NCBI GenBank assembly: GCA_026986055.1
Contig: JALSPH010000170.1
Location: 1-10,286, forward strand
Reading direction: 5' to 3'
Origin: Campylobacterales bacterium
Lineage (GTDB): Bacteria > Campylobacterota > Campylobacteria > Campylobacterales > Hydrogenimonadaceae
Length of the DNA: 10,286 nt
Shown here: piece after piece, positions 1 through 6,617 of the stretch
Layout: every line of letters starts with the position of its first letter
How positions within the stretch are numbered: the stretch's first letter is position 1
Notes under the pieces: generated by a model
Database searches by the model: none
What the model was told of the DNA's origin: nothing
Seen by the model: only the letters and a program-made list of their open reading frames with translations
Translations under genes and position numbers: made by a program

Positions 1-90
1 ATCTACTGCATCGAGTAGAGTCTTCGCTTCGGTTTTAAGCACCTCTTTTGCAGCCTTCACCGCTTCGTCGGTGAACCTCTCTTCCTTCAT
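1..90 (-). CDS. kdsD: KdsD/KpsF-type arabinose-5-phosphate isomerase, N-terminal 30 codons only
   Basis: Only the first 30 residues are present; the gene continues past the left edge. The readable part starts MKEERFTDEAVKAAKEVL and continues as a charged helix. The AKEVL..EAKTLL pattern resembles the N-terminus of the KpsF/GutQ/KdsD sugar isomerases, upstream of their SIS domain. That family interconverts ribulose-5-phosphate and arabinose-5-phosphate in the cytoplasm, for KDO in lipopolysaccharide or capsule. The ATG follows a purine-rich AAAGAGGAG ribosome site and lies 22 nt after the rnj stop, so it is probably the third gene of the ksgA-rnj operon. H. pylori, as I recall it, has the same order (ksgA, RNase J, kpsF). 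Thirty residues are too few to prove the family; the assignment rests on the fragment plus context. Confidence 0.6.
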   Translation of the reverse strand, partial: MKEERFTDEAVKAAKEVLKTEAKTLLDAVD

Positions 91-112
91 AATCTCCTCT
101 TTCGCGACTCTC

Positions 113-2128
113 TCAAACGACATAGATAGTAGGCACTATAAGCGGATAGCGCTTCATCTTTCTGAGAACATGCTTTCTAACTGCCTGCCTTATGTCGTTC
201 TCTATGGTTCTGGTATCGAGACTTTGGACATCTTTTTGGTGGGCCATATAGGTCTCTATGATGGCTTCGATCTCTTTTGCGAACTTCCTGTCATCTTTAT
301 CGGGCACTATTCCGAAGCTGCTGACACGCGGATGGCCTATGAGTTTGTGTGTATTCTGGTCTATCTGTGCGACTATCATGATGATACCCTCGGTGGCCAG
401 CTTCTGCCTGTCGAGCACTATATCGTTCTCTATCTGGGTATTTGCCTGGTTGTCTATGTAGGTTTTGCCGGTCTTTATAGTCTTGACCTTCTTTAGGTAC
501 TTTGGAGTAAGCTCCACCTGGTCGCCGTCACTCATCAAGAGAATGTTTCGCTCATCCACTCCGCACGCTACGGCCGTTTTGGCGTGGCGGGCTATGTGGT
601 TGTACTCGCCGTGCACAGGCAGGAAAAACTTGGGCTGAGTGAGCCTTAGCATAAGTTTTTGCTCCTCCTGGGCGGCGTGACCTGAGACGTGTATCTCGCT
701 GAAATCCTGATAAGCCACCGTAGCTCCCGCTTTTATCAGGTGGTTCATGATGCGCGAAACGCTCGCTTCGTTGCCTGGAATCGCCTTTGCCGATATTATG
801 ATGGTATCGGAAGGCTTTATCTTGATATGCCTGTGTTCGTCGGTAGCCATCCTAAATAGTGCGCTCATAGTTTCGCCCTGGCTTCCGGTCGTGACTATAA
901 GAACTTCGCTGTCGTTGTACTTGGTGACCTCATGGGCATCTATGAATATATCTTCGGGTATATCTATATAACCAAGCTGCCTTGCGGTTTCAAGGTTTCT
1001 CTCCATCGACCTTCCGATAACCGCTACCTTTCTGTTGTACTTGATGCCGTGCTCTATGGCCTGATAGACCCTGTGAACGTTTGAGGAGAAAGTCGACATA
1101 ATGACTCTCCCTTTGGCTTTGGCGAAGAGGTGGTCAAAAGTCGGCCCCACCGTCTTTTCGCTTCTGGTAATGCCGGGCTTATGGGAGTTTGTGCTGTCTG
1201 AAAGAAGACACAAAACACCCTTTTCGCCATAGTATGCCAGCCTCTGCAGGTCTGCAGGGTAGTTGTCTACGGGAGTATGGTCTATCTTGAAATCCCCGGT
1301 ATGTATGATGATGCCGGCGGGTGTGTTTATGGCCAAAGAGGAGGCATCTATGATGGAGTGGGTCATGTGAATCCACTCGACTTCGAAATCCCCTATCTTT
1401 ATAGGCTTTCTCTTCTCGATATACCTGAAGTAACTCTTGTCGTTTTTCAAGCCATGCTCGTCGAATTTGTTGGCAATCATACCCAAGGGCAGGGGAGTTC
1501 CGTATATGGGGAACTTCAACTCTTTGAAAAGGTAGGGCACCGCACCTATATGGTCTTCGTGGGCATGAGTTATGACAATCCCGGCGATTTTGTCTTTAAT
1601 GGCGTGAAGATAGCTGAAGTCCGGAACGAGTATGTCTACTCCATGCATATCTTCGGTTGGGAAGCTCATCCCCACATCTATGACTATGGCGCTATTTTCA
1701 GTCTCCAAAACCGCAATGTTCCCGCCTATTTCGCCAAGACCGCCTAAAGGGGTGAAACGAACACGAGCTTTGTTGCTCGTATCGATCTTAGCTGCAGTCT
1801 CCAGGCGCTCTCTATGCACCTCTTTGTTGGCTGCGATAGCCTGGTTTATATCGGTATATACTCCATCGGCACTTCTTTTTACATTTGCGGGAGTCTTGTA
1901 GTGAGACTCCGGGTTTCTACCGTTTCCTCTGCCTCTACCTCTTTGGCCGCCGCGTCCTCGCTGCCCGCCTCTTTGCCTGTTCTGTCCGCCCTGTTGCGGC
2001 TGCCTCTGACCGCTTTTTTGACCGCCGTTTTGAGGCCTTCTCGGTCTGCGGTTGCCGCTCTTTTGGCTACCGTTCCCTTCGCTGTTTCTGGGTTGATTTC
2101 CCTGGTTCTCGCTCTTTTTTTCTTCCAT
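113..2128 (-). CDS. rnj: Ribonuclease J (metallo-beta-lactamase/beta-CASP family)
   Basis: RNase J is a zinc-dependent 5'-3' exonuclease and endonuclease in mRNA decay and rRNA maturation. In H. pylori it pairs with a DEAD-box helicase as a minimal RNA degradosome. Numbered from the ATG at 2128 (671 aa), residues 1 to about 120 are a disordered Gln/Arg/Gly/Asn-rich tail with an RG/RGG run at 48-68. The metallo-beta-lactamase core follows: metal motif HAHEDH at 188-193, further ligands H257 (MTHS) and D279 (TGDF). The beta-CASP part includes SGHA at 482-485, and PVHGEY lies at 504-509. The C-terminus ends LIVPTIYVV. Upstream GTG at 2137 would add three residues, but AAGGTGAT (2133-2140) is well placed only for the ATG. 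The 5' end overlaps ksgA by 62 nt. The long tail is typical of Campylobacterota RNase J and is absent from Bacillus enzymes. Confidence 0.95.
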   Translation of the reverse strand: MEEKKSENQGNQPRNSEGNGSQKSGNRRPRRPQNGGQKSGQRQPQQGGQNRQRGGQRGRGGQRGRGRGNGRNPESHYKTPANVKRSADGVYTDINQAIAANKEVHRERLETAAKIDTSNKARVRFTPLGGLGEIGGNIAVLETENSAIVIDVGMSFPTEDMHGVDILVPDFSYLHAIKDKIAGIVITHAHEDHIGAVPYLFKELKFPIYGTPLPLGMIANKFDEHGLKNDKSYFRYIEKRKPIKIGDFEVEWIHMTHSIIDASSLAINTPAGIIIHTGDFKIDHTPVDNYPADLQRLAYYGEKGVLCLLSDSTNSHKPGITRSEKTVGPTFDHLFAKAKGRVIMSTFSSNVHRVYQAIEHGIKYNRKVAVIGRSMERNLETARQLGYIDIPEDIFIDAHEVTKYNDSEVLIVTTGSQGETMSALFRMATDEHRHIKIKPSDTIIISAKAIPGNEASVSRIMNHLIKAGATVAYQDFSEIHVSGHAAQEEQKLMLRLTQPKFFLPVHGEYNHIARHAKTAVACGVDERNILLMSDGDQVELTPKYLKKVKTIKTGKTYIDNQANTQIENDIVLDRQKLATEGIIMIVAQIDQNTHKLIGHPRVSSFGIVPDKDDRKFAKEIEAIIETYMAHQKDVQSLDTRTIENDIRQAVRKHVLRKMKRYPLIVPTIYVV

Positions 2129-2933
2129 CAATATCACCTTGCAATATATTATTTAGGTGGTGATAGAGGGATGTTTCCACTTCATGAGGTCTTACAGAAG
2201 AGGCCAGGCCCAGTGTGGAGAGCGCCTTCTCTACATCTTTTTTGTCAAAAGCGGCGGAAAGATTTTTCGCCAGCCTCTTTCGCGGCTGCGTAAAAGCCAC
2301 TCTCAAAAAATCTTCAAACCCGGGATCGTCAAGCGAATCCCACTTTTGAATCTGAAGCACCGACGACATCACTTTGGGGGCCGGAACGAAAGCTTCAGGA
2401 GGCACATCGAAGCAGATATGCACCTCCGCGCAGCTTTGAGCCAGAACCGAAAGGGCGCAAAACTGCTTCTCTTTCGGTTTCGCGCTGAACTTTTCGGCCA
2501 CCTCTTTCTGCACCATGACAAGCATGCTTTTGCAGTTTGGGTCCTTCAGCGCCCTCAAAATAATATTCGTAGCGATGTAGTAGGGCAGGTTGGCGACGAG
2601 GTGATACCCCCCGTCCGCCAGACTCTCCCGCTTCCAGTGGTCCAGAACATCACCGCAATGCAGCTTCAGCTTCCCGTTTTCTAAAGAAGCTGCAAACTTT
2701 TTACGAAGATGCTCGCAAAGCTCTCTGTCCACCTCATAAGCGGTGACATCCTTAATCTCGACCAGATGTCTGGTCAAATCACCTAATCCAGGCCCAATCT
2801 CCACGACCGGGAGCTCATCTTTGGGCATCGATTCGATGATTTTGTAGAGTACACTCTCATCTTTCAAAAAGTTTTGGCCAAATCTCTTTTTGGCTATTTT
2901 TTCACTACTCTTATGAGAATTGGATTTAATCAT
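2067..2933 (-). CDS. ksgA: 16S rRNA dimethyladenosine transferase KsgA (RsmA)
   Basis: KsgA uses S-adenosylmethionine to dimethylate two adjacent adenines near the 3' end of 16S rRNA (A1518/A1519 in E. coli numbering), a late quality step in 30S assembly. Motifs in this 288-aa protein: KKRFGQNFL (15-23), the SAM loop EIGPGLGDLT (45-54), acidic E67 and D95 in the cofactor region, the catalytic NLPYYI (115-120), and VPPEAFVPAPKV (177-188). The C-terminal rRNA-binding helical domain follows. The start is the only early ATG; the site before it is weak (AAGAAAAG). Normal family length is about 265-275. The last 20 or so residues are a very charged, low-complexity extension (RKKEREPGKS...) encoded where the frame overlaps the start of rnj. 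It is probably the first gene of an operon, behind a -10 box at 3026-3031. Confidence 0.96.
   Translation of the reverse strand: MIKSNSHKSSEKIAKKRFGQNFLKDESVLYKIIESMPKDELPVVEIGPGLGDLTRHLVEIKDVTAYEVDRELCEHLRKKFAASLENGKLKLHCGDVLDHWKRESLADGGYHLVANLPYYIATNIILRALKDPNCKSMLVMVQKEVAEKFSAKPKEKQFCALSVLAQSCAEVHICFDVPPEAFVPAPKVMSSVLQIQKWDSLDDPGFEDFLRVAFTQPRKRLAKNLSAAFDKKDVEKALSTLGLASSVRPHEVETSLYHHLNNILQGDIDGRKKEREPGKSTQKQRRER
2133..2140 (-). promoter_or_regulatory. Ribosome binding site of rnj, inside ksgA
   Basis: Read on the minus strand, AAGGTGAT sits four bases before the ATG at 2128 (AAGG itself is eight bases before it) and overlaps the alternative GTG at 2137. It therefore favours the ATG. The site lies within the ksgA reading frame, so ribosomes finishing ksgA pass over it, which suggests translational coupling. 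Confidence 0.6.
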
Positions 2934-3009
2934 ACTGAAACTTTTCTTAAAAAGAGATTACATTTTTAAAGAATGCTTAAATATTTTACTATAACGGATC
3001 CTATTGCGC

Positions 3010-3015
3010 TATAAT
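3010..3015 (+). promoter_or_regulatory. -10 promoter for the hisF side (leader or small RNA)
   Basis: Plus-strand sequence TTGCGCTATAATTTCG has a perfect TATAAT. Upstream, T-rich tracts recur at roughly one or two helical turns (about 2942-2947, 2963-2967, 2983-2986), the pattern that replaces a -35 box in Campylobacterota promoters. The predicted start is near 3022, 142 nt upstream of hisF. I see no better promoter closer to hisF. Confidence 0.6.
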
Positions 3016-3025
3016 TTCGACAAGC

Positions 3026-3031
3026 ATTATA
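3026..3031 (-). promoter_or_regulatory. Extended -10 promoter for ksgA-rnj-kdsD
   Basis: Minus-strand sequence TGGTATAATGC contains a perfect TATAAT preceded by TGG, an extended -10. The predicted start is near 3019, giving a leader of about 86 nt before ksgA. No clear -35 is seen, which is normal for the housekeeping sigma factor of Campylobacterota. This box faces another TATAAT on the opposite strand (3010-3015). Confidence 0.6.
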
Positions 3032-3100
3032 CCAGTTTGGCTTGAAATGACAACCGGAGCTTTTTTGGGCACCGGCTGTAAGATGAGTTATACATTTTTA

Positions 3101-3139
3101 TCACCGCACCAAGAAGCACTGTTTGGTCGGTGACTTTTT
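3101..3139 (+). terminator. Rho-independent terminator upstream of hisF
   Basis: TCACCG (3101-3106) pairs with CGGTGA (3128-3133), and ACCAA (3108-3112) pairs with TTGGT (3123-3127). This gives 11 base pairs with one bulged C and a 10-nt loop, followed by CTTTTTA. The T-run is on the plus strand only, so it acts on transcripts entering hisF, 25 nt before its start codon. Confidence 0.6.
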
Positions 3140-3163
3140 ACAAACATCTAAAGAGAGAAAGAG

Positions 3164-3925
3164 TTGGAAACATTTGCAAAACGCATAATCCCGTGCCTTG
3201 ACGTCAAAGATGGAAGAGTTGTCAAAGGTGTCAACTTTGTAGGGCTTAAAGATGCCGGAGACCCGGTAGAGGTAGCGAAGCGCTACAATGAAGAGGGGGC
3301 CGACGAAGTTACATTTCTCGACATAACGGCTAGTCATGAAAACAGAGACACTATCGTTCATATAGTGGAAGAGGTGGCAAAAGAGGTTTTCATTCCGTTG
3401 ACGGTTGGGGGCGGAATACGCAAACTTGAAGATATATACGCTCTTCTGAATGTCGGGTGCGACAAGGTAAGTGTCAACTCGGCTGCCATAAAACGGCCTG
3501 AATTCATCGACGAGGGGGCAAAGCGCTTCGGCTCCCAATGTATCGTAGTGGCGATAGATGCAAAACGTGTTGCCCCGGGAAAATGGAACGTCTTCATCAA
3601 CGGAGGGCGCATTGACACGGGCATTGACGTTTTGGAGTGGGCTAAAGAGGTAGTCGACAGGGGTGCAGGCGAAATACTTCTCACTTCAATGGACGCCGAC
3701 GGCACCAAAGAGGGTTACGACAACGAGCTAAACAGTGCCGTAGGCAGATCTGTGCATGTACCCGTCATCGCCAGCGGAGGCGCAGGTACTATGGAGCATA
3801 TAAAGGAGGCTTTCGAAGCTGGAGCCGACGCAGCGCTCGCAGCCTCCATCTTCCACTTCAAAGAGATCGACATAATGGACCTCAAGCGCTACCTCAAAAG
3901 TCACAATATACCGGTAAGATTATGA
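3164..3925 (+). CDS. hisF: Imidazole glycerol phosphate synthase cyclase subunit HisF
   Basis: HisF is the cyclase half of the HisH-HisF enzyme. It uses ammonia from the HisH glutaminase to turn PRFAR into imidazole glycerol phosphate (histidine pathway) and AICAR (returned to purine synthesis). The protein is 253 aa, the usual size, and a complete (beta/alpha)8 barrel. It shows [12 protein letters not shown] with catalytic D13, FLDITAS (51-57), phosphate loop VGGGIRK (81-87), VVAIDAKRV with catalytic D132, [15 protein letters not shown] (172-186) and IASGGAG (202-208). The start is TTG at 3164, since the family begins only a few residues before [10 protein letters not shown] and no ATG is nearby; purine-rich AAGAGAGAAAGAG precedes it. 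No hisH or other his gene is adjacent. The stop overlaps the next gene by 4 nt (ATGA). Confidence 0.97.
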   Translation: METFAKRIIPCLDVKDGRVVKGVNFVGLKDAGDPVEVAKRYNEEGADEVTFLDITASHENRDTIVHIVEEVAKEVFIPLTVGGGIRKLEDIYALLNVGCDKVSVNSAAIKRPEFIDEGAKRFGSQCIVVAIDAKRVAPGKWNVFINGGRIDTGIDVLEWAKEVVDRGAGEILLTSMDADGTKEGYDNELNSAVGRSVHVPVIASGGAGTMEHIKEAFEAGADAALAASIFHFKEIDIMDLKRYLKSHNIPVRL

Positions 3926-4509
3926 TAGTGTCGGCAGGCAACATGGAGACCTTTCCATTCGCCGTACCCATAGGGATTGGCCTTTGTGAAAGCGCTGTAA
4001 ACCTTACCCGCCTTGCTCTTATGCAGCCGCCGGAATTTATCCTTTTTGTCGGAAGCGCCGGAACATATGGAAGACATGAGATTTTCGAGATAGTTGAGTC
4101 CAAAGCGGCCTGTCAGATTGAGCTCTCCTATCTTCAAAAACAGAGCTACACACCGCTTGAAAACAATTTGATAGTCTCAGATGAAAATGTTTCACGTGAA
4201 ACACCCATCTCATCTCTCTCTTCAGGAAGCAAACCTTCCATTGTCAACTCGAGCAACTACATATCGACAGATATTAAAACCGCTTCCAAGTTGAATAGAC
4301 TTGGAATAGGACTTGAGAATATGGAGTTCTATTCGGTGATGACTGTAGCCAAAATGTTCGAGATTCCATGTGGAGGAATCTTCGTAATAACCAACAGATG
4401 CGATGAGAATGCTCATAAGGATTTTTTGATAAACCATGAAAAAGCGATGTACGCGCTTGTAAAACATCTACAAAAAAGGGTGCCTAACCTTGACAAATTC
4501 AATACTTGA
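3922..4509 (+). CDS. Short nucleoside phosphorylase-like protein (NP_I/MTAN superfamily)
   Basis: The 195-aa protein keeps three superfamily landmarks: the glycine loop [10 protein letters not shown] (41-50), the ribose-binding acidic stretch [10 protein letters not shown] (130-139; compare VEME in MTA/SAH nucleosidase), and an [13 protein letters not shown] segment (156-168) where the base-binding Asp (D161) is expected. Relatives cleave or phosphorolyse purine nucleosides, or MTA and SAH in methyl-group salvage. This copy is about 35 residues shorter than MTAN because its N-terminal segment is compressed, so substrate and activity are uncertain. The Ser-rich loop at about 86-108 holds VSRET, written by a parS site. 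The ATG overlaps the hisF stop, and the 3' end overlaps rlmN by 20 nt. Campylobacter, as I recall it, also has such a gene before rlmN. Confidence 0.75.
   Translation: MIVSAGNMETFPFAVPIGIGLCESAVNLTRLALMQPPEFILFVGSAGTYGRHEIFEIVESKAACQIELSYLQKQSYTPLENNLIVSDENVSRETPISSLSSGSKPSIVNSSNYISTDIKTASKLNRLGIGLENMEFYSVMTVAKMFEIPCGGIFVITNRCDENAHKDFLINHEKAMYALVKHLQKRVPNLDKFNT
4188..4203. other. parS: parS centromere site (ParB binding), copy 1
   Basis: TGTTTCACGTGAAACA is a perfect 16-bp palindrome, identical to the bacterial chromosomal parS consensus bound by ParB/Spo0J. It lies inside the phosphorylase-like gene, covering the last base of codon 89 through codon 94 (V-S-R-E-T). ParB loads here, spreads along the DNA and works with ParA/Soj and SMC in origin segregation. 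Confidence 0.9.
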
Positions 4510-5554
4510 CTTTACGCAAGAGGAGCTTGAAAAGCTATTTCCTCCAAAATTCAGGGCCAAACAGATTTACAACTGGATCTATCAACAACATGTTGACACT
4601 TTTGACGAGATGGAAAACATTCCAAAAAAGATGCGCAGTGAACTCGCCGAAAAGTTTTCTATTTCACCTCTTGAAAAGGTACAGAAGCAGATAAGCAGCG
4701 ACGGAAGTATCAAATATCTTTTTCGACTGCAAGACGGACACACTATAGAATCGGTTCTTTTGAAGATGAAAGATGCTGAGTACGATGAAAAAGGTGAGCT
4801 GCTACACCACGCAAAATATACCGTCTGCGTCTCGAGTCAGGTGGGTTGCAAAGTAGGGTGTGCATTTTGTCTTACCGCAAAAGGTGGATTTATCCGAAAT
4901 CTTACACCAGGTGAAATCGTAGGACAAGTTCTCGAGATCAAAAAAGATAACGATATAGCAAGCAACAGGCGTGTCAATATTGTCTATATGGGTATGGGAG
5001 AGCCCCTTGACAACCTCGACAATCTTGCCAAGGCTATCAAGATATTCTCAAACGAAAATGGACTCAGTATTTCACCGAAGCGTCAAACGGTGTCAACGAG
5101 TGGCATTAGTACGAAGATCAAAAAACTCGGCAATATGGAGCTCGGAGTTCAGTTGGCAATCAGTCTACATGCCGTTGACGATGAGTTAAGAGAAGAGTTG
5201 ATACCTATGAACAAAGCCTACAATATCGCTTCCATAATAGAAGCCGTAAAAGAGTTTCCTGTCAATACCAGAAAACGCGTGATGTTCGAATATCTTGTCA
5301 TCAAGGATGTCAATGATGACATAGTTAGCGCCAAGAAACTCATCAAACTTCTTGAAGGGATTAAATCTAAAGTCAACCTCATTTACTTCAATCCATACCC
5401 GGGCACAACTTTTAAGCGTCCTGAACCGGAAAAAATGAGGAGATTTCAGGAGTACCTTTTGAGTAAAGGGGTTCTTTGTACTATCAGAGAATCGAAAGGT
5501 ATAGATATTAGCGCTGCCTGTGGGCAGCTTAGAGAGCAGGAGCTGTCAAGATGA
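4490..5554 (+). CDS. rlmN: Dual-specificity 23S rRNA/tRNA (adenine-C2) methyltransferase RlmN
   Basis: RlmN is a radical-SAM enzyme that methylates C2 of adenine 2503 in 23S rRNA and adenine 37 in some tRNAs, supporting translational accuracy. The 354-aa protein has an N-terminal RNA-binding region ([13 protein letters not shown] start, [10 protein letters not shown] at 22-31). The iron-sulphur motif CxxxCxxC is C120, C124, C127. GMGEPLDN (168-175) is the SAM-contacting segment. The two mechanistic cysteines are C113, seven before the cluster as in E. coli, and C344 in SAACGQL, the methyl-carrying position. The start is TTG at 4490 with AAGGG nine bases upstream, inside the 3' end of the preceding gene (20-nt overlap). 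The stop overlaps the next ATG as ATGA. GC is visibly lower than in purB and nrdA. Confidence 0.96.
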   Translation: MTNSILDFTQEELEKLFPPKFRAKQIYNWIYQQHVDTFDEMENIPKKMRSELAEKFSISPLEKVQKQISSDGSIKYLFRLQDGHTIESVLLKMKDAEYDEKGELLHHAKYTVCVSSQVGCKVGCAFCLTAKGGFIRNLTPGEIVGQVLEIKKDNDIASNRRVNIVYMGMGEPLDNLDNLAKAIKIFSNENGLSISPKRQTVSTSGISTKIKKLGNMELGVQLAISLHAVDDELREELIPMNKAYNIASIIEAVKEFPVNTRKRVMFEYLVIKDVNDDIVSAKKLIKLLEGIKSKVNLIYFNPYPGTTFKRPEPEKMRRFQEYLLSKGVLCTIRESKGIDISAACGQLREQELSR

Positions 5555-5643
5555 GTTATACCGATTATGGACTTATACTATTTTTGATTCTAGTGGTCAT
5601 TGTGGGAGTAGGTGGCTTCATCATGGCTAACAGAGAGGATTGA
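5551..5643 (+). CDS. 30-residue single-span hydrophobic membrane mini-protein
   Basis: The ATG overlaps the rlmN stop (ATGA), an arrangement that suggests translational coupling. The 30-codon frame starts MSYTDYGL, runs through about 18 hydrophobic residues (roughly 8-25, rich in Leu, Ile, Val and Gly), and ends in a short charged tail (ANRED). That is the layout of a small single-pass membrane protein, although the flanking charges do not fix its orientation. No signal peptidase site is evident. Its last 17 bases overlap the 3' end of the convergent pseudouridine synthase gene. I recall a small hydrophobic gene in the same place after rlmN in Campylobacter jejuni, which supports a real gene, but its function is unknown to me. 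Confidence 0.7.
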   Translation: MSYTDYGLILFLILVVIVGVGGFIMANRED

Positions 5644-6559
5644 CTCTTATCTCTGGTGGCGAAATTCTCTCTTTCTCTTTTTCAAAATCTATCCGAGACA
5701 CCACTCTGTAGAACACATCCCTATAGCTGAACGAGAGCTCTTGTGCATGCAGCATAAGTCGTGAAGCTCCCATATATCTCATTCGTTCATCCACATCCAA
5801 AACTCTGTCGAGATACTTTATGGCAACCTCCGTCGGAACTCCGTATATAGGATCACCAAGTATCGGATGTTTCACGTGAAACAGATGGACTCGTATCTGG
5901 TGTTGCCTTCCTGTATATGGAACTACTTTTAGAAGAGTCGCATCCAGCTCTTGATCATATTTGAGCGGTTTGAAATGGGTCAAAGAGGGCTTTCCTGAAG
6001 GGTCGACGACCATTTTCAGCTTTATTGTGGAAAAATCTTCATTTCTGGAGAGGGGAACGTCAACCTTGAAAGGGCTATCTATACGGCCACGAACCCATGC
6101 AAGATAACTCTTTTTTACCCCTCTTGACTCGAACATCATCTTCAGCTCTCTTTCGGAGGTTTTACCTCTCGAAGCAAGAACCAGACCGCTTGTCTCCATA
6201 TCTATGCGATGAATATTGTTGGCGTTTTTACCATAGTAGTGCCTGATGTCATCGAGTAGAGAGTAGGGTGTTTTATGGGTCTTCGGATGGACAAGCAGAC
6301 CACTCGGTTTGTCAAAAAGTCCGAAATCTGGTGTGGTGAAGATGGGAGATACACCCTGAGACTGCGGAATGAACTCTTGAACAACTATATCTCCGCAAAT
6401 TTTTTTGCCGCTATGAAGACACGTCTCTCCATTTACGATAAGTCGTCTCATTGCGACAATTTTTTGCGCTTGGCCCTGAGTTACACCAAGTTTTCTCATC
6501 AGAAAAAGAAAGGCAGGCATCGGAGTATCGAGTCTATACTCGACGTTTTGAAAGGCCAT
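5627..6559 (-). CDS. RluA/RluD-family pseudouridine synthase with S4 domain
   Basis: This enzyme isomerises uridine to pseudouridine in structured RNA, probably 23S rRNA. The protein is 310 aa. An S4 RNA-binding domain occupies about residues 13-61 (LGVTQGQAQKIVAMRRLIVNG). Then come FDKPSGLLVHP (82-92), the catalytic HRIDMETSGLVL with D120, and the late GRQHQIRVHLFHVKHPILGD (217-236). Start ATG 6559 has AGAGG nine bases upstream. The target uridines cannot be read from sequence, so no rlu symbol is given. Codons 226-231 (LFHVKH) contain the second parS site. The family tolerates varied residues between RVHL and HPILGD, so the site fits without breaking the fold. It is the convergent neighbour of rlmN and divergent from purB. 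Campylobacter jejuni, as I recall, has a similar gene directly before purB-nrdA. Confidence 0.9.
   Translation of the reverse strand: MAFQNVEYRLDTPMPAFLFLMRKLGVTQGQAQKIVAMRRLIVNGETCLHSGKKICGDIVVQEFIPQSQGVSPIFTTPDFGLFDKPSGLLVHPKTHKTPYSLLDDIRHYYGKNANNIHRIDMETSGLVLASRGKTSERELKMMFESRGVKKSYLAWVRGRIDSPFKVDVPLSRNEDFSTIKLKMVVDPSGKPSLTHFKPLKYDQELDATLLKVVPYTGRQHQIRVHLFHVKHPILGDPIYGVPTEVAIKYLDRVLDVDERMRYMGASRLMLHAQELSFSYRDVFYRVVSRIDFEKEKERISPPEIRVNPLC
5868..5883. other. parS: parS centromere site (ParB binding), copy 2
   Basis: This is a second exact TGTTTCACGTGAAACA, 1,680 bp from the first. It lies in the pseudouridine synthase gene and supplies codons for residues 226-231 (L-F-H-V-K-H). A perfect 16-mer occurring twice in 10 kb is not expected by chance. 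Confidence 0.9.
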
Positions 6560-6617
6560 ATTTTTTTACCTCTTTTTAACACAATATTCACTAAAATCTT
6601 GATTACTTCAAAATCGA

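Larger units (their letters stand above)
3022..3139 (+). ncRNA. Candidate small RNA or attenuated leader of hisF (about 118 nt)
   Basis: This stretch lies between a strong -10 box and an intrinsic terminator and overlaps no convincing gene. It holds a first hairpin (CCGGAGC at 3054-3060 pairing with GCACCGG at 3069-3075, one A-A mismatch, U-rich loop) and ends in the terminator hairpin at 3101-3133. I do not recognise a known RNA family: no SRP RNA core, tRNA or obvious riboswitch motif. It could be a free small RNA, or a hisF leader that terminates unless antiterminated. A 28-codon open frame at 3047-3133 runs through both hairpins but has no ribosome binding site. Confidence 0.35.

Noticed and set aside
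2135..2137. GTG as the start of RNase J (674 aa)
   Set aside because: It lies within the AAGGTGAT ribosome site itself. The ATG three codons later has the correct spacing.
1814..2293. Several long plus-strand open frames opposite rnj and ksgA
   Set aside because: They are antisense shadows of strongly conserved genes, low-complexity where they cross the Arg/Gly region, with no ribosome sites or recognisable domains.
3054..3075. CCGGAGC...GCACCGG hairpin as a separate terminator
   Set aside because: The T-run is in the loop, not after the stem, so it does not have terminator architecture. It is noted only as possible leader structure.
3101..3538. 145-codon minus-strand frame opposite the start of hisF
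   Set aside because: Antisense to the conserved HisF barrel, with no start signal or family resemblance.
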